A stretch of DNA of 5,381 bases from Draconibacterium sp. (GCA_015493625.1 WGCT01000394.1:1-5381), one strand, 5' to 3'. Shown: positions 1 to 5,277, counted from the stretch's first letter. Made by a program: numbers and translations. The notes: a model not told the origin generated them from the sequence alone.

Positions 1-588
1 ATTGTAAATGGTAGTACCGAAGCGTGGCATGTTCAGTTAGATAAGCGATATTTTAAATTGATAAAAGGGAAAAAATACAGATTGTTGTTTAAAGCAAAAG
101 CTGAGACCGATACATCTCGAACGGTAAATGCGTATTTGGGAATGACAAAATCTCCCTGGTCGTCGTATAGCGGGACAAGTACGTTTTTGCTTACCGATAC
201 GTTTAAAACATATTCCATAATGTTCGATATGAATACCACCGACAGCCAGGCAAGAATTGCATTCGATTTTGGAAAATCTTCTGTTAATGTTTCGTTAAAA
301 GACATTGTTTTAGAAACTGTTGTTCTTGTGCCTCCAACGGCAATAGAAAGTGTAAACAAATTTAAAACAGTTGTTTATCCTAACCCTGCAACCAATCAGT
401 TTTACATTAATAATCTCGATGGTTTTGAAACGTGTACCATCACAAATTTAGGTGGTCAGGTATTTCGAAAAGAAAACCTGACTCCGTTTGTTAATCAAAT
501 TAATACAACGCATTTTTGCCCGGGAATTTACATCGTTCAGTTAAAAGGCAAAAATAGCTGTCATTCTGTAAAATTGTTAATAAATTAA
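1..588 (+). CDS. Secreted protein, C-terminal part: CBM4/9-like domain plus T9SS type A sorting domain (5' end outside window)
   Basis: The frame is open from base 1 and ends at TAA 586-588, giving 195 codons of a longer gene. Residues 1 to about 105 look like the second half of a CBM4/9-type beta-sandwich: AWHVQL, then GKKYRLLFKAKAE, an SYSGTSTFLLTDTFKTYSIMF stretch split around the T-x-x-F-K-T-Y strand, ARIAFDFG, and a closing VSLKDIVLE strand where the family usually has a D-[ND]-V-x-L pattern. After a short linker (VPPTAIESVNKF) comes a T9SS type A sorting domain: YPNPA at residues 126-130, NLGGQV, and PGIYIVQLKG close to the C-terminus. In Bacteroidota this domain sends proteins through the Por/type IX secretion system to the cell surface or medium. 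The protein therefore probably binds, and perhaps degrades, a polysaccharide outside the cell; any catalytic domain would lie upstream. TTG 58 could serve as a start but would cut the sandwich, so the gene is partial. The sorting domain is near certain; the CBM family is likely. Confidence -1.
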   Translation: MVNGSTEAWHVQLDKRYFKLIKGKKYRLLFKAKAETDTSRTVNAYLGMTKSPWSSYSGTSTFLLTDTFKTYSIMFDMNTTDSQARIAFDFGKSSVNVSLKDIVLETVVLVPPTAIESVNKFKTVVYPNPATNQFYINNLDGFETCTITNLGGQVFRKENLTPFVNQINTTHFCPGIYIVQLKGKNSCHSVKLLIN

Positions 589-1112
589 ATCATTGGTATA
601 CCCATTTCAAATAGGTTTTCAGGAATTGAATAACGCGAAATAACGAAGGAGTGAAATAAAATTCCTTTTTTTTATACACAGAAATACAGTTGTTAATAGT
701 TCGTTTTGCAGAACTTTTTTTGAGTAAAACGAGGCAATCTATCTAATGCCCGGTCGGATGGGCTTGTACTGCTTATTCCTCTGTTGAAAAAGAGAAAATA
801 GCAGATGTTTTAACCTTTTGATTTTTTCAAATTTAGCGTTCAGCCATTTTATTCTTTAATATTTATTGTTAGTTTTGTGATGCGTTTCTGTGTAAAGATA
901 TTATACATTTACTGCCGTTTTATTAAGTTGCAACAAGATTTGTTTATGTAACTGACAGGGCGGAGCTGTGAAATTTCATCATTTCAACACAAGGTTATTC
1001 AATCGATTATAGCCGGTTTTAGTCATAATTTTTCAATATAAATTTTAATAAACTTAACCTTGCAAAACAGAGCATACTCCACAAATTTGCTCATGTATTG
1101 TTTTTCATATTT
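589..1112. other. Non-coding stretch between the T9SS cargo gene and the octamer array
   Basis: I see no gene on either strand over these 524 bases. The DNA is AT-rich with many stop codons. It holds a weak terminator candidate (621-673), a small GCCC/GGGC hairpin near 748-763, and a TAGTTTTG at 870-877 that matches the Bacteroidota -7 box TAnnTTTG but has no TTG at the expected upstream distance. Together with 1113-1216 it makes a 628-bp gap before the regulator gene, so a long untranslated leader for that gene is possible but not shown. Confidence -1.
621..673 (+). terminator. Weak candidate terminator after the T9SS cargo gene
   Basis: AGGAATT (621-627) can pair with AATTCCT (660-666), and a run of eight T follows (666-673). 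The stem is only 7 bp, AT-rich, with a 32-base loop, so this is a poor intrinsic terminator. It is listed only because it is the sole stem plus T-run found downstream of the stop at 588. Confidence -1.
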
Positions 1113-1192
1113 ATCAGTCCTTCAATCCTTCAGCCCTTCAATCCTTCAGTCCTTCAATCCTTCAATCCTTCAGCCCTTCAGTTTTTCAATCC
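1113..1192. repeat. Ten tandem octamers, consensus TTCARYCC
   Basis: Ten consecutive 8-base units can be read without a gap: atcagtcc, ttcaatcc, ttcagccc, ttcaatcc, ttcagtcc, ttcaatcc, ttcaatcc, ttcagccc, ttcagttt, ttcaatcc. The first four bases are almost constant, positions 5-6 vary among AT, GT and GC, and only the first unit (A1113 for T) and the ninth (TT at the end) break the pattern. The array ends 24 bases before the start codon of the regulator gene. Octamer is not a multiple of three and the array is outside the coding frame, so any change in copy number would alter spacing in the leader or promoter rather than the protein. Confidence -1.
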
Positions 1193-1202
1193 ATTTAACG
1201 GT

Positions 1203-1226
1203 ACAACAATTTAACAATGCTACAAT
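1203..1226. repeat. Three degenerate octamers (NNNACAAT-like) across the start codon
   Basis: The three units acaacaat, ttaacaat and gctacaat share the ending ACAAT or ACAAT-like sequence with period 8. The ATG of the regulator gene (1217-1219) straddles units two and three. It is a short and imperfect series and could be chance in AT-rich DNA, but it has the same period as the array just upstream. Confidence -1.
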
Positions 1227-1747
1227 CCATAATTAAATCCAAGACCCGAATTAAACTTCTGATAAAATTCTTTTTTATAAACAATAATCAAGGGTATTTG
1301 CGCGGATTGGAGAAAGAGTTTGGAGAGACCATTAATGCTATTCGCTACGAAGTAAACAGCTTTGTCGATGCGGGGTTGCTTACGTCCGAGCAGGAGGGAA
1401 ACAAAAAAATATACAAAGCCAACACAAAACACCCTCTGTATAACGAACTCAGAGCAATAGTGCGTAAAACAATAGGTGTCGATCAAATTATCGATACGGT
1501 TACAAGCAAAATCGGGAATCTGAAAGCCGCTTATATTACGGGTAATTTTGCAAAAGGAGTTAATGCCGATGTAATTGAAATGGCATTGGTTGGCAACGAG
1601 CTTGACACGGATTATATCGATAAACTTGTATTAAAAGCCGAGGAATTAATTGAACGCAAAATTATGTACCTCACCATGACCGAAGAGAAGATGAAATACT
1701 TTTTTAAAGATAAACCCAATTTGCTAATTTGGAAAAGTGAGGAATAA
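1217..1747 (+). CDS. Winged-helix regulator fused to a degenerate nucleotidyltransferase-like domain
   Basis: An intact 176-residue protein ending in tandem TAA TAA. Residues 1 to about 70 form an ArsR-like winged helix: the hydrophobic helix IKLLIKFFF, a helix-turn-helix with recognition helix near 37-55 (ETINAIRYEVNSFVDAGLL), and the wing EQEGNKKIYKAN. Residues ~89-172 resemble a minimal nucleotidyltransferase (MNT) fold: AYITGNFAKG (105-114) matches the usual G-S-F-A-R-G motif, and VIEMALVG (119-126) occupies the place of the metal-binding D-I-D-L-x-V-x-G strand. Ser is replaced by Asn110 and the two Asp by Val119 and Glu121, so nucleotidyl transfer is unlikely and the domain is probably a sensor or dimer module. 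Proteins of this design are often found in Bacteroidota at the head of polysaccharide clusters; here no intact cluster follows. The ATG at 1217 is chosen because the winged helix begins right after it; there is no clear Shine-Dalgarno sequence. The function as a DNA-binding regulator is inferred from fold only. Confidence -1.
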   Translation: MLQSIIKSKTRIKLLIKFFFINNNQGYLRGLEKEFGETINAIRYEVNSFVDAGLLTSEQEGNKKIYKANTKHPLYNELRAIVRKTIGVDQIIDTVTSKIGNLKAAYITGNFAKGVNADVIEMALVGNELDTDYIDKLVLKAEELIERKIMYLTMTEEKMKYFFKDKPNLLIWKSEE

Positions 1748-1752
1748 TAAAA

Positions 1753-1892
1753 AAGTCCTTATTTTCTCCCCTGGTTTCAGGAGAGATACCAGTTCAGTGA
1801 ACCCTGCAATTTAGGAGTAACGAACTGAATTGTATTGGTTGAACTAATCCCGATGCACATTGGGACGTAAGGCAAGTGGGCAGGCAGGCAGA
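1753..1892. repeat. Family A repeat, copy 1 (split by family B)
   Basis: The left end, 20 bases at 1753-1772, is identical to 1911-1930. The right end, 27 bases at 1866-1892, is identical to 1952-1978. Between them sit an imperfect hairpin (stem 1765-1773 with 1778-1786, one C-A mismatch) and then 73 bases (1793-1865) that copy 2 lacks. Confidence -1.
1793..1865. repeat. Family B repeat, copy 1 (nested inside family A)
   Basis: Seventy-three bases interrupt family A between its CCAG (ending 1792) and CGTAAGG (from 1866). They contain two hairpins. Hairpin 1 is CAATTTAG (1807-1814) with CTGAATTG (1825-1832), loop of 10. Hairpin 2 is the near-palindrome tcccgatgcacattggga (1848-1865), whose G-T pair would be a wobble in RNA. 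The 18 bases gttgaactaatcccgatg (1838-1855) recur exactly at 5285-5302. Confidence -1.
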
Positions 1893-1910
1893 AGAGTAAA
1901 CAAATAAAAG

Positions 1911-1978
1911 AAGTCCTTATTTTCTCCCCTATTTTTTAGGGGAGATGCCAGCGTAAGGCAAGTGGGCAGGCAGGCAGA
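1911..1978. repeat. Family A repeat, copy 2 (uninterrupted)
   Basis: This copy shares exact 20-base and 27-base blocks with copy 1 but has no internal insert. It carries a perfect 9-bp hairpin, TCTCCCCTA (1923-1931) with TAGGGGAGA (1937-1945) around a TTTTT loop. No T-run follows on either strand, so it is not a standard terminator. Confidence -1.
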
Positions 1979-2044
1979 GGGGTAACAAGTTTTGAAATAC
2001 GAACTCGCTTGCATAAAACAACATTAGTAGTACGACCTCCCGAC

Positions 2045-2134
2045 TCAGTGAATCGCAGTTTTCAGGAGTTTGCGAACTGAAAATTGACGAATGAACTAGT
2101 CCCTTGGAACGGGGAGGACAGAGGACGAAGGGAA
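2045..2134. repeat. Family B repeat, copy 2 (diverged)
   Basis: It aligns with copy 1: TCAGTGAA at 2045-2052, then a hairpin CAGTTTTCAG (2056-2065) with CTGAAAATTG (2077-2086) around GAGTTTGCGAA, then GAACTAGTCCC (from 2093) and a CCC/GGG half-palindrome. The tail (GGGGAGGACAG then GACGAAGGGA) resembles the tail of the copy at 5285-5381 rather than copy 1. Confidence -1.
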
Positions 2135-2178
2135 CCTACACTTGTCCGTCTACTGACGGAACTTTTAGCACATACATT

Positions 2179-2223
2179 ATGAACAAAACACTAAAAAACA
2201 AAAAAGTAATAGTAACCATTTAG
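2179..2223 (+). pseudogene. 5' stub of a probable SDR-family nucleotide-sugar epimerase/dehydratase
   Basis: The small frame reads MNKTLKNKKVIVTI and then stops. M-x-K-x-L-K-N-K-K-V-[IL]-V-T is a common opening of extended short-chain dehydrogenases of polysaccharide clusters (UDP- or dTDP-sugar epimerases and dehydratases). There it leads straight into the glycine-rich NAD-binding loop (V-T-G-x-x-G-F-I-G). Here the sequence breaks exactly after V-T, before the first glycine: ATT TAG follows. It lies 432 bases after a regulator of the kind that often leads such clusters, which supports the reading. With only 13 informative residues it may be chance; confidence is limited. No function can remain. 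Confidence -1.
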
Positions 2224-2251
2224 ACATGGAGTCGAATGCGGATGGAAATAC

Positions 2252-2277
2252 TTGCAATCGCAAAAATTATATATTTG
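2252..2277 (+). promoter_or_regulatory. Candidate Bacteroidota-type promoter
   Basis: TATATTTG at 2270-2277 matches the -7 box TAnnTTTG. A TTG at 2252-2254 could be the -33 element, although the 15-base gap is shorter than usual. It would start a transcript about 85 bases ahead of the FDR-family fragment. The TTG is also part of a small hairpin, TTGC-aatc-GCAA (2252-2263). Confidence -1.
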
Positions 2278-2313
2278 TAATATGATTGAGCGCGTTGCAT
2301 TAAAAAATATACC

Positions 2314-2363
2314 GACCTAAAGGTCTATTTTAAAAATGTAGCATAAGCAATTATCTTTGCTTA
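2314..2363 (+). promoter_or_regulatory. Two small leader hairpins before the FDR-family fragment
   Basis: GACC-taaa-GGTC (within 2314-2325) is followed by TATTTT, and TAAGCAA (2344-2350) pairs with TTGCTTA (2357-2363) just six bases before ATG 2369. They might shape the leader or be the end structure of a mobile unit. Neither is long enough to be certain. Confidence -1.
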
Positions 2364-2368
2364 AAAAA

Positions 2369-2560
2369 ATGCAAACTACTCACAATACGGCATTAGAAAA
2401 TCACCTTTCATATGAATACATTAGTTTTGATAGAATTGTTTTGCGAGGCTACATTCAAAATTTATTTGTAGAAGGTTCAGTAATAAACTTGTTGCGTAAC
2501 TTAGGCTTCTCTTGCCACTGCTGTCGCGCGATTGTATCGCGTGATAAGGATGTTAAGTAG
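2369..2560 (+). pseudogene. N-terminal fragment of an FDR-motif family protein (function unknown)
   Basis: From ATG 2369 the frame gives MQTTHNTALENHLSYEYIS, then FDRIVLRGYIQNLF and VEGSVINLLRNLGF, then loses meaning ([15 protein letters not shown]) where it enters the REP-like hairpin near 2520, and stops at TAG 2558-2560. The F-D-R-[IV]-x-[LF]-x-G-[YTH]-[IL] core followed by a G-x-x-x-x-L-x-x-x-G-[FI] helix resembles, from memory, the start of large multi-copy proteins of several hundred residues that are annotated as hypothetical in many bacterial genomes and behave as if mobile. Only about 48 native codons are left, so it cannot be functional as such. TTG 2357 would add four residues (MLKK) but lies in a hairpin arm; ATG 2369 starts the recognisable part. 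The family match is from recall and is moderate at best. Confidence -1.
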
Positions 2561-2587
2561 CACCACACGATACAATCGTGCGGCAGC
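2520..2587. repeat. REP-like inverted hairpin doublet
   Basis: Two 24-base arms (2520-2543 and 2564-2587) are inverted copies with 21 of 24 matches, separated by 20 bases. Each arm also folds on its own: CGCGAT-tgt-ATCGCG (2527-2541) and CACGAT-aca-ATCGTG (2566-2580). The G-C pair of the left stem (2528/2540) is an A-T pair in the right one, a paired change that keeps both stems intact. This is the layout of a REP pair. The doublet sits at the junction between the FDR fragment and the uvrA fragment and touches both. Confidence -1.
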
Positions 2588-2955
2588 GAGGGTCAACTAC
2601 ACTTTCCGGCGGTGAATCGCAGCGGGTAAAACTGGCGGCAGAATTGGCAAAGCGCGACACTGGGAAAACAATTTATATTTTAGATGAACCCATAACTGGA
2701 TTACATTTCGAAGACATTCGCGTGTTGCTGGAAGTGCTCAATAAATTGGTCGATAAAGGAAATACCGTAATTGTAATCGAACACAATATGGATGTTATTA
2801 AAGTTGCCGACCACATTATTGATGTTGGTCGGGAGGGCGGTAAAAACGGAGGTGAAATAATTTGTACATGCACACCTGAAGTGGTTATCAGAAGTCGGAA
2901 ATCCTTTACTGCTAAATTTTTAAAAGAGGAGTTAAAAATGTCCTGTATTCAATAA
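2588..2955 (+). pseudogene. uvrA: 3' fragment of uvrA (excinuclease ABC subunit A)
   Basis: About 120 codons match the extreme C-terminus of UvrA, the damage-sensing ATPase of nucleotide excision repair, normally about 940 residues. Visible in order are the second ABC signature [16 protein letters not shown] (LSGGE at 2602-2616), the Walker B and D-loop region [16 protein letters not shown], the His of the H-loop in [12 protein letters not shown] (codon 2782-2784), IIDVG, GGEI and a closing [11 protein letters not shown]. Missing are all of ATPase I, the zinc fingers and the Walker A of ATPase II, so the piece cannot bind ATP in the normal way. Within it, the usual DEPTTGLH has Ile for the first Thr (codon 2692-2694) and the GPEGG and GTPEE motifs are altered (GREGG, CTPEV), as expected of a decaying copy. 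The frame runs on from the REP-like doublet and could start at GTG 2578, but that start lies inside the repeat. Last residues MSCIQ are not typical. The cell presumably has an intact uvrA elsewhere. Confidence -1.
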
Positions 2956-2973
2956 CAAATTTCATTAGGTGGC

Positions 2974-3008
2974 CGAAACAGACAGTCCTATTCAATGTCC
3001 TTGTTTCG
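2974..3008 (+). promoter_or_regulatory. Imperfect hairpin in the leader of the metallophosphoesterase gene
   Basis: CGAAACA (2974-2980) pairs with TGTTTCG (3002-3008), and GACA (2981-2984) with TGTC (2996-2999), with two unpaired bases on the right side. No T-run follows, so it is not a usual terminator. It lies 20 bases ahead of the ribosome binding site and might be a leader structure or just a palindrome. Confidence -1.
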
Positions 3009-3027
3009 CGAATTCATTGCAATGGAA

Positions 3028-3033
3028 AAGGAG
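3028..3033 (+). promoter_or_regulatory. Ribosome binding site that decides the ATG 3043 start
   Basis: AAGGAG lies nine bases ahead of ATG 3043. No comparable sequence precedes the in-frame ATG at 2995, whose 16 extra residues would bury the signal peptide. Confidence -1.
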
Positions 3034-3042
3034 AAATATTTT

Positions 3043-5277
3043 ATGAAAAAGAACATTTTATTTATCGTATTTTTATTATTAATTACATCAATAAATTTAC
3101 AAGCTCAGTTAGTAGGTCATTGGAGTTTTGATGATTCTACTAATCTACAAAAGGCAGAAGTTGGTAAAGATTTAGTTTTACATGGTAAACAAAAAGCCGT
3201 TTCAGGTACTAAAAAAGGAGATGGGGCTGTTCGTATTGGTGTTGGAAGTTATTATAAATTAGACCATGGTCTTTCAGCAACTAAAGGCAAAGAAAAAGTT
3301 AACGAATTTAGTCTAATTTTCGATGTTAAAATCCCCAAAGCATCTAAATGGTATGCTCTTTTCCAAACGGATTTGACAAATAAAGAAAATGCTACTTGTT
3401 TTATTAATCCTAAAGGGAACATCGGATCAAGCAAAACAAATTATGCGCCTACAGCGCTGAAGGCGAATGAGTGGTATCGTATCGGCATATCTGCCCATAA
3501 GAGAGAGCGCTATAATCGTGACGGCTTTGATTATTATCTTGACGGCTTTAGAGTTTATAAAGGTTTATCCTGGCATGTAAGGTATTTAGATGAAAAAGGA
3601 TTGCTTCTTTTTGCTGATAATAGTGGTGATGATAATGAATTTGATGTTGCAGACGTTAAGCTTTATGCAAATGCCCTGACTGATGAGGATATGAAAAAGC
3701 TTGGTGGATACCACGATAAGCCGGTATACAAAATTGCTGCACCGGATAGTGCAATATATCCATATTTGCAATCAACGACTGATTCATCAATATATATAAG
3801 TTGGCATGCATCAAATTCACATGAATCGCTTGTTAAGTACGGTAAAAATAATAAGTTAGAAATGTCTCAATTAGGTAGTGTACATGTTTTTGTCGATTCA
3901 ACAACATATCATACGGTTAAATTAGAAAATTTGCAACCTAATACGGTTTATTATTATCAGGCAATATCTGATACAATGAGATCTAAAATATTCAGATTTA
4001 AAACAGCACCGAAGTTAGGCGACAAGAAGGGTCATATCCGCTTTGCAATATTTGGCGACACGCGAACATTTCCTGCCAGAACAATGGATGTAATGACTGC
4101 AATTAGGGAGAAGGTTACAGAGCTTTACGGAAATCCAAATATTGAAGATAATCTTAATTTGGTTTTGTGCAACGGCGATATCGTCCATTACGGGCCTACT
4201 TTATCGCAATATAAAAGAGAGTGGTTTATGCCTATGTCTGTAATTTCCGCTAATGTACCAATAATGGTAACTATTGGAGATCATGAACACGAAGCAGATG
4301 AATATTACGAATATATGAAATATGAAGATTTTGCCGGACCTCTTGGCGAAAGACATTATGCTTATAAATATGGACGTGTATTGTTTGTTGCTGATCATAG
4401 CATTACAAATTATATGACTCATATGAAGAATTACAGAGAAACTAAACTTAAATGGTTAAATTCTGTAATGCAAAAAGCAGAGGTTGATTCTACCATAGAT
4501 TGGGTAATAGTATTTACTCATCGTCCGGGGCACAGTGAATTTTGGATTAATGGAAATGAATCTTATGTGCAAAATGATCTTATTCCTCTTTTAAGTAAAT
4601 ATAGCAAAGTTGATATTCTAACATATGGCCATACGCACGCTTATGAACGTGGACAAGTTATTGATGGTAATCTACGACTTTTAGAAAGTGGCGGTGGTGG
4701 TGCTGAGATTGGTAAATGGCAAGGTGATAGTACCGAATATGATTATCCTGAAATCCAGAAAGCACACAATTACTGGTGTTATACTATTGTAGATATTGAT
4801 GTTGCAAATAAAAAATATGAATCAAAATCTTATGGTTTAGGTAACGATGATATAACAATGGATAATGAATTATTTGATAGTTTTTTTAGAGATAAAGCAA
4901 ATGAAACACCACCACAAAAACCGCTTGCTAAAACTGAAGGAGATGTAAAAAGTCCGCTGGAATTAGATGCTTCAGAATATTTAGGAAATTATGGAATCCT
5001 AAGTTCTCAATTTCAAGTAACTGCGGTAAAAGGCAATTATAAAGATAAATTAATTGTAGATTCCAAACGAGATTTTGAGAATATCTACTTTGATAGTGGA
5101 GAACCAGATTTTATTCCAATAGATAAAAATGCCGGAATTGATTTGACAAAACTAACATTGGAAAAAAATAAACTTGAAACAGGAAAAGCATATTGGTGGC
5201 GTGTTCGTTACAGAGATAAAAATTTACAATGGTCAGAGTGGTCTGATGAAGTTTCAATAACTATCAAAAGTAAATAA
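3043..5277 (+). CDS. Exported LamG / Fn3-like / calcineurin-like metallophosphoesterase
   Basis: A 744-residue protein, apparently intact. Residues 1-21 are a signal peptide (MKKN, a hydrophobic core, LQA before Q22), without a lipobox Cys. Residues ~23-225 form a LamG/concanavalin-like sandwich (GHWSFDD at the start, VADVKLYANALTDEDM at the end). Residues ~228-324 are a fibronectin-like domain as found in front of purple acid phosphatase-type enzymes (ISWHAS, VKYG, LENLQPNTVYYYQ, FRFKT). Residues ~330-566 are the catalytic domain with GDTR (D339), NGDIVHYG (D379), GDHEHE (D413, H414), FTHRPGHS (H493) and GHTHAYERG (H530, H532). Residues ~627-744 form a second Fn3-like domain (YWWRVRYRD, WSEWSDEV). 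Two ligand positions deviate: Arg341 sits where Gly or His is usual, and Asp413 replaces the Asn of GNH[DE]. GDIVH lacks the Tyr of the purple-acid-phosphatase GDxxY motif, though Tyr383 is next to it. The protein has no T9SS sorting domain, so it is probably periplasmic. It likely cleaves phosphoesters; the substrate is unknown. It stands alone, with broken uvrA upstream and a repeat downstream. Confidence -1.
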   Translation: MKKNILFIVFLLLITSINLQAQLVGHWSFDDSTNLQKAEVGKDLVLHGKQKAVSGTKKGDGAVRIGVGSYYKLDHGLSATKGKEKVNEFSLIFDVKIPKASKWYALFQTDLTNKENATCFINPKGNIGSSKTNYAPTALKANEWYRIGISAHKRERYNRDGFDYYLDGFRVYKGLSWHVRYLDEKGLLLFADNSGDDNEFDVADVKLYANALTDEDMKKLGGYHDKPVYKIAAPDSAIYPYLQSTTDSSIYISWHASNSHESLVKYGKNNKLEMSQLGSVHVFVDSTTYHTVKLENLQPNTVYYYQAISDTMRSKIFRFKTAPKLGDKKGHIRFAIFGDTRTFPARTMDVMTAIREKVTELYGNPNIEDNLNLVLCNGDIVHYGPTLSQYKREWFMPMSVISANVPIMVTIGDHEHEADEYYEYMKYEDFAGPLGERHYAYKYGRVLFVADHSITNYMTHMKNYRETKLKWLNSVMQKAEVDSTIDWVIVFTHRPGHSEFWINGNESYVQNDLIPLLSKYSKVDILTYGHTHAYERGQVIDGNLRLLESGGGGAEIGKWQGDSTEYDYPEIQKAHNYWCYTIVDIDVANKKYESKSYGLGNDDITMDNELFDSFFRDKANETPPQKPLAKTEGDVKSPLELDASEYLGNYGILSSQFQVTAVKGNYKDKLIVDSKRDFENIYFDSGEPDFIPIDKNAGIDLTKLTLEKNKLETGKAYWWRVRYRDKNLQWSEWSDEVSITIKSK

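Larger units (their letters stand above)
1748..2178. other. Gene-free mosaic of interspersed repeats
   Basis: These 431 bases hold no gene. They consist of two copies of repeat family A (1753-1892 and 1911-1978), two diverged copies of family B (1793-1865, inside the first A copy, and 2045-2134), a short linking stretch (about 1979-2044), and a small perfect hairpin TCCGTC-tact-GACGGA at 2145-2160. The region separates the regulator gene from the first broken gene. GC-rich tracts such as GGCAGGCAGGCAG stand out from the AT-rich genes on either side. Confidence -1.

Noticed and set aside
33..359. Minus-strand open frame opposite the T9SS cargo gene
   Set aside because: It lies antisense to a clear CBM-like and sorting-domain frame, has no recognisable motif and is explained as a shadow. 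The other minus-strand frames (1220-1486, 2673-2873, 3252-3434, 3586-3771, 4201-4422) are rejected for the same reason.
748..763. GCCC/GGGC hairpin as a regulatory element
   Set aside because: The stem is only four base pairs with an eight-base loop, which is expected by chance.
1113..1192. Octamer array as a CRISPR array
   Set aside because: Units are 8 bases with no spacers between them and there are no cas genes; this is a simple tandem repeat.
1923..1945. 9-bp hairpin as an intrinsic terminator for the regulator gene
   Set aside because: The stem is perfect but no T-run follows on either strand, and the structure belongs to a repeat whose other copy has a mismatch.
2226..2318. Two short frames from ATG 2226 (19 codons) and ATG 2283 (12 codons)
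   Set aside because: They have no recognisable family motif and no ribosome binding site; I treat them as chance frames in the promoter-like stretch.
2578..2587. GTG 2578 as a genuine start for a short UvrA-like ATPase
   Set aside because: The codon lies within the right arm of the REP-like hairpin, and the product would lack Walker A; a truncated pseudogene is simpler.
2995..3042. ATG 2995 as the start of the metallophosphoesterase
   Set aside because: It lacks a ribosome binding site and would put 16 charged residues in front of a clean signal peptide; ATG 3043 has AAGGAG nine bases upstream.
3043..5277. Naming the large enzyme a purple acid phosphatase
   Set aside because: The Tyr of GDxxY is not in place and the Asn of GNH is Asp, so only the wider metallophosphoesterase family is supported.
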